Shown here one piece after another: positions 1 through 6,257 of a DNA stretch of 7,882 nt. The DNA comes from Candidatus Omnitrophota bacterium (GTDB taxonomy: Bacteria > Omnitrophota > Gorgyraeia > B26-G9): assembly GCA_028718845.1 (NCBI GenBank), contig JAQULA010000075.1, forward strand, positions 1-7,882. The letters are read 5' to 3'. The position numbers and the translations under genes are program-made. Under the pieces are notes generated by a model. The model had not been told where the DNA came from. It saw only the letters and a list, made by a program, of their open reading frames with translations, and made no database searches. Each line of letters starts with the position of its first letter. The first letter of the stretch is position 1.

Positions 1-21
1 TTAAAATCACGCTTTGAATAA
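1..21 (+). other. possible 3' end of an upstream gene
   Basis: Frame 1 reads L-K-S-R-F-E and then a TAA stop at 19-21, ten bases before the hisB start. This could be the last codons of the preceding gene of the operon, such as hisC or hisD. Six residues are too few to identify anything, and frames 2 and 3 also contain stops within the first 17 bases, so this is only the most plausible reading. The tight spacing would match the rest of the window. Confidence 0.25.
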
Positions 22-25
22 GGAG
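19..25 (+). promoter_or_regulatory. Shine-Dalgarno site of hisB
   Basis: The sequence TAAGGAG lies six bases before the ATG at 32. It is one of the strongest ribosome binding sites in the window and fixes the hisB start. No convincing -35/-10 promoter is visible in the 31 bases upstream, so transcription probably enters from outside the window. Confidence 0.7.
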
Positions 26-31
26 TAGGCT

Positions 32-643
32 ATGACCACACAAAGGAACGCGCTTATAAAAAGGACCACGAATGAAGTGGCGATTCAGGGATCACTCGGC
101 ATTGACGGTTCCGGTAACGCGGCCGTATCCACCGGATTCGAGCCATTGGACCATTTATTGACCCTGTTCGCATTCCACGGATTTTTTGACCTGACCATCG
201 ACGCCAAAGGGGACTTGCCGCATCATATCATTGAAGACCTCGGCATTGCCCTGGGCAAGGCGTTCAAACAGGCCCTGGGAGAAAAAGAAGGGATCTCACG
301 CTACGGCTGTTTTACCGTGGTCATGGACAAGGTAGCAGTGGAAGTCGCGGTGGATATCAGCGGCCGGCCTTGCCTGACCGGAAAAATAATGGAAGCATCC
401 GCGGCGGCAATTCAAGGACGTTTCGACACGACGAATTTTGAGTTCGCGCATGCCGAAGAATTTCTTGAGGCTTTCCTGCAGCATGCCGGGATCAGCTTAG
501 TATATGTCGTCAAATCGGCGGAAGGGGATTTGCACCACATCCTGGAAGCCATGTTCAAAGCTATGGGCAAGGCCCTGGATCAGGCCGTAACGGTTGATCC
601 GCGGCGCAAGGGCGTGCCATCCACCAAGGGAGTTATCGATTAA
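32..643 (+). CDS. hisB: imidazoleglycerol-phosphate dehydratase, divergent
   Basis: Histidine biosynthesis, cytoplasmic: dehydrates imidazole glycerol phosphate to imidazole acetol phosphate. The 203 residues match the usual single-domain enzyme (about 195-200) and lack the phosphatase domain of the E. coli HisB fusion. Family landmarks: R-T-T-N-E near 11-15, I-D-G-S-G at 24-28, D-H-L at 40-42, first HHxxE at 64-68, G-I-S-R-Y-G at 87-92, D-I-S-G-R-P at 108-113, second HHxxE at 168-172 and P-S-T-K-G at 196-200. Odd points: the usual L-H before the second HHxxE reads L156-V157; P-M-D-E reads V-M-D-K at 97-100; the segment between G-D-L and the first HHxxE is about three residues short and lacks its Asp; about two extra residues precede the second HHxxE. 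The frame is intact. It ends one base before hisA. Family membership is secure; full catalytic competence is not. Confidence 0.88.
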   Translation: MTTQRNALIKRTTNEVAIQGSLGIDGSGNAAVSTGFEPLDHLLTLFAFHGFFDLTIDAKGDLPHHIIEDLGIALGKAFKQALGEKEGISRYGCFTVVMDKVAVEVAVDISGRPCLTGKIMEASAAAIQGRFDTTNFEFAHAEEFLEAFLQHAGISLVYVVKSAEGDLHHILEAMFKAMGKALDQAVTVDPRRKGVPSTKGVID

Positions 644-644
644 G

Positions 645-1373
645 ATGTTAATCACACCGGCAATCGACTTACGTAACGGGAAAGTGGTCCGATTGTTTCG
701 CGGATCATATGCCAAGGAAACGGTTTATGCCGATGACCCCCTGGCAGTCGCGGAACAATGGAACCAGCAGGGCGCGGAAATCCTGCACATTATCGACCTT
801 GACGGCGCGTTGGCGGGAAAACCGAAAAATCAGAAAGTTATTTCCGCGATCATAAAAAAACTCGGGGTTAAGGTCCATGTCGGCGGAGGGGTGCGCTCGG
901 CGGCAACGATAAAATCGCTTCTGGATAAAGGGGTCTACCGGGTAATAATGAGCACCCGGATATTCGACGATGACGACTTCCTGCACACGATCGACGAAGA
1001 TGTCCGCGCCAGGATTATCGTCAGCATCGATTCAAAAGCCGGGATAGTAATGAACAAAGGCTGGACGGAGCAGACCGCGCTGACGGTGCAGGACGCGTTA
1101 AAAAAAATCGAACAATCCGGTATCGGTTTGGCCGTGGTTACCGACGTAACCAGTGACGGCACTCTCTCCGGCCCGAATATGGGGCTGCTCACCGGAGTTC
1201 TCACCGGCACCCGGATCAATATCCTGTGCGCGGGAGGGATTTCCGGCATCGAAGACATAAAAAACCTGCGCCGGCTTAAAAATGATTATCCTAATCTGTT
1301 TGGGGTTATTATCGGAAAGGCATTGTACGAAGGAAAAATAGACTTAAGGGAGGCAATACACTGTGCAGAATAA
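645..1373 (+). CDS. hisA: ProFAR isomerase
   Basis: 1-(5-phosphoribosyl)-5-[(5-phosphoribosylamino)methylideneamino]imidazole-4-carboxamide isomerase, a cytoplasmic (beta/alpha)8-barrel doing an Amadori rearrangement in histidine synthesis. The 242 residues are typical. The expected catalytic pair is Asp8 (P-A-I-D-L) and Asp129 (S-I-D-S). Other marks are D-L-D-G-A at 51-55, G-G-G-V-R at 80-84, T-D at 166-167, D-G-T-L-S-G-P-N at 171-178, A-G-G-I-S at 196-200 and a C-terminal V-I-I-G-K-A-L-Y-E-G. HisF is less likely because of P-A-I-D-L and the C-terminal end. The ATG at 645, one base after the hisB stop, gives the canonical N-terminus; an in-frame ATG at 594 lies inside hisB and adds 17 uncharacteristic residues. 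The usual G-T phosphate-loop pair reads S103-T104 followed by R-I. It overlaps hisI by 11 bp, implying coupled translation. Confidence 0.93.
   Translation: MLITPAIDLRNGKVVRLFRGSYAKETVYADDPLAVAEQWNQQGAEILHIIDLDGALAGKPKNQKVISAIIKKLGVKVHVGGGVRSAATIKSLLDKGVYRVIMSTRIFDDDDFLHTIDEDVRARIIVSIDSKAGIVMNKGWTEQTALTVQDALKKIEQSGIGLAVVTDVTSDGTLSGPNMGLLTGVLTGTRINILCAGGISGIEDIKNLRRLKNDYPNLFGVIIGKALYEGKIDLREAIHCAE
1347..1353 (+). promoter_or_regulatory. Shine-Dalgarno site deciding the GTG start of hisI
   Basis: AGGGAGG lies nine bases before GTG at 1363, inside the end of hisA. The alternative in-frame ATG at 1402 has only a weak purine stretch upstream and would remove 13 residues that precede the conserved domain. 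The strong site favours the GTG start. Confidence 0.65.
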
Positions 1374-1728
1374 AAAAACAGGCGGTAAAAAATTGGAATT
1401 GATGAACTTGGCGTCGCTGGATGACTTAAAGTTCGGCAGCGACGGGCTAATTCCGGTGGTAATTCAGGATGCCGCCAATAAAGACGTATTGATGGTCGCG
1501 TACATGAACCGGGAATCGCTGCAAAAAACGCTCGATAGCGGGTTGGCGACATACTGGTCGCGTTCCCGTAAAACCCTGTGGCTTAAAGGAGAAACTTCCG
1601 GACACTTTCAAAACGTGAAAACGATATACTACGACTGCGACAAGGACACCCTGCTTATTCAGGTCGAACAGGCCGGGGTAGCTTGTCATACGGGTGAACG
1701 TTCATGCTTTTTTACACGCATGGCATAA
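1363..1728 (+). CDS. hisI: phosphoribosyl-AMP cyclohydrolase
   Basis: Third step of histidine synthesis: hydrolytic opening of the adenine ring of PR-AMP to give ProFAR, a Zn- and Mg-dependent cytoplasmic reaction. With 121 residues it is the single-function enzyme; no HisE pyrophosphohydrolase domain is fused. Visible marks are I-P-V-V-I-Q-D at 30-36, M-V-A-Y-M-N at 44-49, Y-W-S-R-S-R at 64-69, G-E-T-S-G-H at 76-81, the D-C-D-K-D metal motif at 91-95, and G-V-A-C-H-T-G at 105-111 with a following S-C-F-F. Cys92, Cys108 and Cys115 match the three zinc cysteines of the archaeal structure, and Asp91, Asp93 and Asp95 match its magnesium-site aspartates. The start is GTG and overlaps hisA by 11 bp. 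It is the last his gene; trpE follows after 18 bp. Confidence 0.95.
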   Translation: MQNKKTGGKKLELMNLASLDDLKFGSDGLIPVVIQDAANKDVLMVAYMNRESLQKTLDSGLATYWSRSRKTLWLKGETSGHFQNVKTIYYDCDKDTLLIQVEQAGVACHTGERSCFFTRMA

Positions 1729-1746
1729 CACAGGCGGTAATCGATA

Positions 1747-3252
1747 ATGTACCATCCCAGCTGCGAGGAATTTAAACGCTTAAGTAAAAAAGGCAATCTT
1801 ATTCCGGTATACCGGGAACTGCTGGCTGACCTGGAAACACCGGTGTCGGCATTCATGAAAATCGACAACGATGCCTACGCCTATCTGCTGGAATCGGTCG
1901 AAGGCGGCGAAAAGATCGGCCGCTACTCATTTTTAGGCTGTAATCCGTCCCTGGTTTTCAAAAGCAAGGGCCGTGATATCGAACTGCTGAAAAAAAAGAA
2001 CGGACGGTTCCGTTCGACGCGGTTTACGGCCGAACAAGACCCTTTGCAGGAGATAAAAAAAATCATGCAGGGGTACCGATTCGTCGATGTCGCCGGGCTG
2101 CCGCGTTTTTGCGGCGGATTGGTCGGATACATCAGTTATGACACGGTCCGTTTTTTTGAATCGATCCCGGATAAAAATCCGGACGATTTGAACCTGGCGG
2201 ACTGCACGTTTGTTTTAACCGATACGATCCTGATCTTCGACCATGTCAGCCACACTATAAAAATCGTTTCCAACGCGTTTATCGGTAACAACCGCCACAA
2301 GTCCGCACCGGAGCTGGAGCGTATCTACGGCGATTCAATCCGGAAAATTAATGCTTTGGCGAATCTGCTTCAGCGTCCGGTACGTCTGCGCAAAAAAATT
2401 AAAAAAGCGGGAGCGTTCTGCGTAAAATCCAACCTGAGCAAACCCGAATACGAACACTCGGTCAGAAAAGCAAAAGAATATATCCGTTCCGGAGATATCA
2501 TTCAGACGGTGCTTTCCCAGCGGTTTAAAGTTGAAGTTAATGTCGATCCGTTCGATATCTACCGGGCGTTACGCATCGTCAATCCTTCACCATATATGTA
2601 TTATCTTAAGTTCGACGACACTAAACTGGTCGGTTCTTCTCCGGAAGTAATGGTACGCTGTGAGGGTCACCGGGCGGAAGTCCGGCCGATCGCCGGGACC
2701 CGAAAGCGCGGTAAAAACGAGGAAGAAGACGCCCGGCTTGCCGATAATCTTCTGCATGACCCCAAGGAACTGGCCGAGCATATCATGCTGGTCGACCTGG
2801 GCCGCAACGACCTGGGCCGGATATGCCGCGCCGGGAGTGTCGAGGTAAAAGAATTGATGGTGATCGAAAAATATTCCCATGTCATGCACATTGTCAGCGA
2901 TGTCCAGGGAACGCTCAACAAAGGAAAAGACGAATTTGACGTGCTGCGGGCAACGTTTCCGGCCGGCACCGTCAGCGGGGCCCCGAAAATCAGGGCCATG
3001 GAGATTATCGACGAATTGGAGCCGGTGCGCCGCGGGCCGTATGCCGGATGCGTGGGCTATTTCAGTTTTTCCCGTAATTTAGATACGTGTATCACCATCC
3101 GGACCATAATCGTCAAAGATTCCACCGCGTATGTCCAGGCCGGCGCCGGGATAGTCGCTGATTCGGTCCCGGCCAAAGAGTACCAGGAAACCGTAAACAA
3201 AGCGCGGGCATTATTGCATGCGATTGAAATGGCAATGAAGGGAATGCTATGA
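1747..3252 (+). CDS. trpE: anthranilate synthase component I
   Basis: Converts chorismate to anthranilate using ammonia from the TrpG subunit; first committed step of tryptophan synthesis. The 501 residues are typical. The N-terminal regulatory domain has L-L-E-S at 47-50, the tryptophan-binding motif of feedback-inhibited enzymes, so allosteric inhibition by tryptophan is likely. The chorismate-binding domain (about 230-495) shows T-V-L-S-Q-R-F, N-P-S-P-Y-M, G-S-S-P-E, P-I-A-G-T-R at 314-319, L-V-D-L-G-R-N-D at 348-355, G-T-V-S-G-A-P-K at 407-414, P-Y-A-G at 431-434 and G-A-G-I-V-A-D-S at 466-473. P-I-A-G-T and the trpGD neighbours favour TrpE over PabB. AGGCGG at 1732-1737 lies nine bases before the ATG. 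It overlaps trpG by four bases (ATGA). No leader peptide or attenuator fits in the 18 bp before it. Confidence 0.97.
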   Translation: MYHPSCEEFKRLSKKGNLIPVYRELLADLETPVSAFMKIDNDAYAYLLESVEGGEKIGRYSFLGCNPSLVFKSKGRDIELLKKKNGRFRSTRFTAEQDPLQEIKKIMQGYRFVDVAGLPRFCGGLVGYISYDTVRFFESIPDKNPDDLNLADCTFVLTDTILIFDHVSHTIKIVSNAFIGNNRHKSAPELERIYGDSIRKINALANLLQRPVRLRKKIKKAGAFCVKSNLSKPEYEHSVRKAKEYIRSGDIIQTVLSQRFKVEVNVDPFDIYRALRIVNPSPYMYYLKFDDTKLVGSSPEVMVRCEGHRAEVRPIAGTRKRGKNEEEDARLADNLLHDPKELAEHIMLVDLGRNDLGRICRAGSVEVKELMVIEKYSHVMHIVSDVQGTLNKGKDEFDVLRATFPAGTVSGAPKIRAMEIIDELEPVRRGPYAGCVGYFSFSRNLDTCITIRTIIVKDSTAYVQAGAGIVADSVPAKEYQETVNKARALLHAIEMAMKGML

Positions 3253-3824
3253 TGCTGTTGATCGATAACTATGACTCCTTTACCTATAATCTGGTGCAAT
3301 ATTTCGGAGAGCTGGGACAAACCGTGTCGGTGGCCCGCAACGACCGCATCAGCATCGAGCGGATCAAAGCCATGCGCCCGGCGTACCTGGTTATTTCTCC
3401 CGGTCCGTGCACTCCCAAACAAGCCGGGTTATCCTGCGAGATCATAAAGACATTTTACCGCACCACGCCTATCCTCGGGGTATGCCTGGGGCATCAGTGC
3501 ATCGGAGAGGCGTTCGGGGCGACCATCGTGCGCGCCAAACATCTTATGCACGGAAAAACATCGAATATTTCCCACGACCGGGACACTATTTTTAAAAATA
3601 TTCCCAACCCCTTTGCGGCGACGCGGTATCATTCGCTGGTCATCGCCGAATCGACCATGCCGAAGTGCCTGAAGATCATTGCCCGCTCCGATGACGGGGA
3701 AATCATGGGGATTCGACACCGGGATTTTCCGCTCTGGGGAGTGCAATTCCATCCGGAATCGATCCTGACCCGGGAGGGTAAGTCAATTTTAAAAAATTTC
3801 CTGGAGGCCGCCGCGCATGATTAA
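3249..3824 (+). CDS. trpG: anthranilate synthase component II (glutamine amidotransferase)
   Basis: Hydrolyses glutamine and passes ammonia to TrpE; class I glutamine amidotransferase of 191 residues, not fused to TrpD as in E. coli. The N-terminus I-D-N-Y-D-S-F at 5-11 and S-P-G-P-C-T-P at 50-56 are characteristic. The catalytic triad is Cys79 (G-V-C-L-G-H-Q), His168 and Glu170 (F-H-P-E-S). The ATG at 3249 overlaps the trpE stop; a second ATG follows at 3252 and could equally be used, since AAGGGA at 3238-3243 serves both. In some bacteria this subunit also serves PabB in folate synthesis; the sequence neither shows nor excludes that. The end overlaps trpD by eight bases. Confidence 0.96.
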   Translation: MMLLIDNYDSFTYNLVQYFGELGQTVSVARNDRISIERIKAMRPAYLVISPGPCTPKQAGLSCEIIKTFYRTTPILGVCLGHQCIGEAFGATIVRAKHLMHGKTSNISHDRDTIFKNIPNPFAATRYHSLVIAESTMPKCLKIIARSDDGEIMGIRHRDFPLWGVQFHPESILTREGKSILKNFLEAAAHD

Positions 3825-4836
3825 AGACGGAATCGCCAAGCTGATTAAACGGGAAGATTTATCCGGGGATGAAACCGAACGCATTTTCGGTGAAATCATG
3901 CGCGGAGAGGCGACTGCGGCGCAAATCGGCGCATTCATCACCGCTTTGCGCGTAAAAGGGGAGACCGTGGATGAGATTACCGCGGCCGCCCGGGTAATGC
4001 GTTCGTTTGCCACGCACCTGAACATCCGGCGCGACGTAATCCTGGATACCTGCGGAACCGGCGGATCGGGAACCAATCGTTTTAATGTTTCAACCATCGC
4101 GGCTCTGCTGGCCGCCGGCGCGGGAGTAACCGTTGCCAAACACGGCAATCGCAGCGCTTCCGGAACATCCGGCAGCGCCGATTTACTGGAAAAACTGGGA
4201 GTGAACATCATGGCCGCTCCGGAGGCGGTCGAAAAGTGTATTAACGAAATCGGCATCGGTTTCCTGTTCGCTCCGACATTTCACGGGGCAATGCGCCATG
4301 CCATCGGCCCGCGCAAGGAAATCGGCATCCGGACTATTTTTAACGTACTCGGCCCTCTGACCAATCCGGCAAACGCCACTCACCAATTATTGGGAGTTTT
4401 CACCAAAGACCTCACTCTGCCGCTGGCGCGGGTTTTAGGCAATCTCGGAGTTCGGCATGCCCTGGTGGTCCACGGCGCCGACGGAATGGATGAAGTCAGC
4501 CTGACGGCGGAGACCTTCGTAAGCGAATTGCGCGGCGGCACGGTTCGTTCTTACACGGTTACTCCCGAGCAATTCGGTTTCGAACGCGCGGCATTAGCCG
4601 ATCTGCAGATCAAAAATCCGGATGAAAGCGCGGCAATTGCCCGGGGAATCTTTGAAAAAAAATCCGGGCCGATACCGGATCTGGTCCTGCTCAATACCGC
4701 TTTCGCACTGTACGCGGCCGATGTCGCAACCAGCGTGGAAGAGGGTCTGCAGAAAGCGAAAAAAAGTCTGCTCGAAGGAGCGGGAAAACAAAAACTCGAT
4801 CGTTTAATTGAATATACCAATGCCGTCACTGCTTAA
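3817..4836 (+). CDS. trpD: anthranilate phosphoribosyltransferase
   Basis: Transfers phosphoribosyl from PRPP to anthranilate; Mg-dependent, cytoplasmic. The 339 residues are typical and include the N-terminal helical domain (about 1-70). The PRPP loop D-T-C-G-T-G-G-S-G at 77-85 is followed by F-N-V-S-T at 89-93, K-H-G-N-R at 108-112, and G-S-A-D at 119-122. Anthranilate-side marks are G-P-R-K-E at 164-168, G-I-R-T-I-F-N at 170-176 and G-P-L-T-N-P at 179-184. The Mg-binding pair is D225-E226 in G-M-D-E-V. Odd: the loop has Ser where most members have Asp (GTGGDG), and Arg88 where Thr or a small residue is usual before F-N. GGAGG at 3803-3807 lies nine bases before the ATG inside trpG; the genes overlap by eight bases. 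Confidence 0.96.
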   Translation: MIKDGIAKLIKREDLSGDETERIFGEIMRGEATAAQIGAFITALRVKGETVDEITAAARVMRSFATHLNIRRDVILDTCGTGGSGTNRFNVSTIAALLAAGAGVTVAKHGNRSASGTSGSADLLEKLGVNIMAAPEAVEKCINEIGIGFLFAPTFHGAMRHAIGPRKEIGIRTIFNVLGPLTNPANATHQLLGVFTKDLTLPLARVLGNLGVRHALVVHGADGMDEVSLTAETFVSELRGGTVRSYTVTPEQFGFERAALADLQIKNPDESAAIARGIFEKKSGPIPDLVLLNTAFALYAADVATSVEEGLQKAKKSLLEGAGKQKLDRLIEYTNAVTA

Positions 4837-5611
4837 AAATATCGTCAACGCTAAACAAAAGGAAATCCGGGAACAGAAAAAATCCGTTCCCCTGGAATCT
4901 TTATTTAAACGGGTCCCCTGCCGGAAATATCCGCTGGGCGATTTGTTTGCGGCCCTTTCGGCCGGAACGGCCGTGCATTGTATCGGCGAAGTAAAGAAAG
5001 CCTCGCCGTCGAAAGGAGATCTTAATCCTGACCTGGATGTGGTTAAAACCGCGCTGACCTATGAAAAATCCGGAATTTCGGCAATTTCCGTGCTTACCGA
5101 TCCCCGGTTCAAAGGAACGCTGACGGATTTAAAAAAAGTGAAGTCAGCGGTATCGATTCCGGTTCTGCGCAAGGATTTCATGCTTGAAGAATATCAGATT
5201 TATGAATCATACTGCTGCGGAGCGGATGCGGTGCTGCTCATCGCGGCGATCCTGAGCAAAACCAGACTGGACAAACTGCTCCGGCAAACCCACGCGCTGG
5301 GCATGAACGCCATTATCGAGATCCATGACGAACGCGATCTGGAAAAGGTCAACCTCGGACGGGCCCGGATCATCGGAATCAATAACCGCAACCTGAACGA
5401 CTTTTCCGTGAACATGGGCACCACCGAACGCCTGATAAAAAAGATCCCGGACGGAAAAATCGTGGTCAGCGAAAGCGGAATAAACTCACGACGCGCTATG
5501 CTGTTTTTAAAAAAAATCGGAGTCCATGCCGCGTTGATCGGAGAAGGGCTGGTTACGGCGCCGGATATCACCCGGCGCATACATATTTTATTGGGGAAAA
5601 AACATGATTAA
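4820..5611 (+). CDS. trpC: indole-3-glycerol-phosphate synthase
   Basis: Closes the indole ring: CdRP to indole-3-glycerol phosphate, with loss of CO2 and water. Stand-alone (beta/alpha)8-barrel of 263 residues, not fused to TrpF. Expected catalytic and binding residues are present: Glu57 and Lys59 in G-E-V-K-K-A-S-P-S-K-G, Lys118 in L-R-K-D-F-M, Glu167 in I-I-E-I-H-D-E, Asn188 and Arg190 in I-N-N-R-N-L, and Glu218-Ser219 in S-E-S-G-I. The ATG at 4820 gives the typical N-terminus (L-L-K-N-I-V-N). A TTG at 4808 in the same frame is a poorer choice. Neither start has a clear Shine-Dalgarno site, so translation probably depends on ribosomes finishing trpD, which it overlaps by 17 bases. Confidence 0.95.
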   Translation: MPSLLKNIVNAKQKEIREQKKSVPLESLFKRVPCRKYPLGDLFAALSAGTAVHCIGEVKKASPSKGDLNPDLDVVKTALTYEKSGISAISVLTDPRFKGTLTDLKKVKSAVSIPVLRKDFMLEEYQIYESYCCGADAVLLIAAILSKTRLDKLLRQTHALGMNAIIEIHDERDLEKVNLGRARIIGINNRNLNDFSVNMGTTERLIKKIPDGKIVVSESGINSRRAMLFLKKIGVHAALIGEGLVTAPDITRRIHILLGKKHD

Positions 5612-6257
5612 AATAAAGATCTGCGGTATCACCAATCTTCCGGATGCCTTGACGGCAATACGCTATGGAGCGGATGCCCTGGGATTTATTTTTGCCGACA
5701 GCCCCCGACGTATCCGCCCGGAGCAAGCGGCAAAAATAATTACAAGCTTACCGCCGTTCGTGCCGTGCGTGGGGGTTTTCGTCAATGCGCCCCAAAAAGA
5801 GGCGGCCCGGATCGCACGTCTGTGCCGGCTCAGCGCCGTCCAGCTGCAGGGAGAGGAAGATGATAAATATTGCGCATCCCTGCGAAACTATTGTACAATA
5901 ATCAAAGCGATACGGGTCAACGACAAAACCTCGCTGAAACAAACGGCGGACTACACTCAGGTTGACGCCTTTCTTTTTGACGCCTATGAGCCTGACCGCT
6001 ACGGTGGGACCGGGCAGTGTTTTAAACACGCATGGCTGAGAAACGCCCGGATGACCAAACCGTTTATCGTGGCCGGGGGCATCACCCCGGAAAACGTGTG
6101 CGACGTTATTCGCAGCAGCCGACCATATGGAATTGATGTCTCCAGCGGGGTTGAAAATGCACCCGGATCAAAAGACGGTAAGAAAATACGCCGGTTGATC
6201 CAACGCGCAAGAAAGTGCCTGCAGACAAAACCGAGAGAGGTTAATCATGAAAAATAA
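5604..6257 (+). CDS. trpF: phosphoribosylanthranilate isomerase
   Basis: Amadori rearrangement of phosphoribosyl-anthranilate to CdRP; monofunctional (beta/alpha)8-barrel of 217 residues. The general base Cys7 (K-I-C-G-I-T) and general acid Asp126 (L-F-D-A-Y) occur at the same residue numbers as in the Thermotoga enzyme. Other marks are G-F-I-F-A-D-S-P-R at 27-35, V-G-V-F-V-N at 56-61, G-G-T-G at 134-137, A-G-G-I-T-P-E-N-V at 157-165 and D-V-S-S-G-V-E at 178-184. Odd: V-Q-L-Q-G at 79-83 where V-Q-L-H-G is nearly universal. The start overlaps the trpC stop by eight bases with a G-rich stretch (5592-5595) as a modest ribosome site. Its last 11 bases overlap the SPOR gene. Confidence 0.95.
   Translation: MIKIKICGITNLPDALTAIRYGADALGFIFADSPRRIRPEQAAKIITSLPPFVPCVGVFVNAPQKEAARIARLCRLSAVQLQGEEDDKYCASLRNYCTIIKAIRVNDKTSLKQTADYTQVDAFLFDAYEPDRYGGTGQCFKHAWLRNARMTKPFIVAGGITPENVCDVIRSSRPYGIDVSSGVENAPGSKDGKKIRRLIQRARKCLQTKPREVNHEK

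Noticed and set aside
594..644. Upstream in-frame ATG for hisA at 594
   Set aside because: It lies inside hisB and adds 17 residues foreign to the HisA family; ATG 645 gives the canonical M-L-I-T-P-A-I-D-L start.
1729..1746. Possible trp leader or attenuator before trpE
   Set aside because: The interval is too short and is filled by the ribosome binding site; no Trp-codon run or hairpin is visible.
3789..4256. Minus-strand open frame of 155 codons opposite trpD
   Set aside because: Low-complexity Ala/Ser/Pro/Arg product with no family features, fully antisense to conserved TrpD motifs.
4808..4819. TTG start for trpC
   Set aside because: Adds only four residues, lacks a ribosome binding site, and the ATG at 4820 gives the typical N-terminus.
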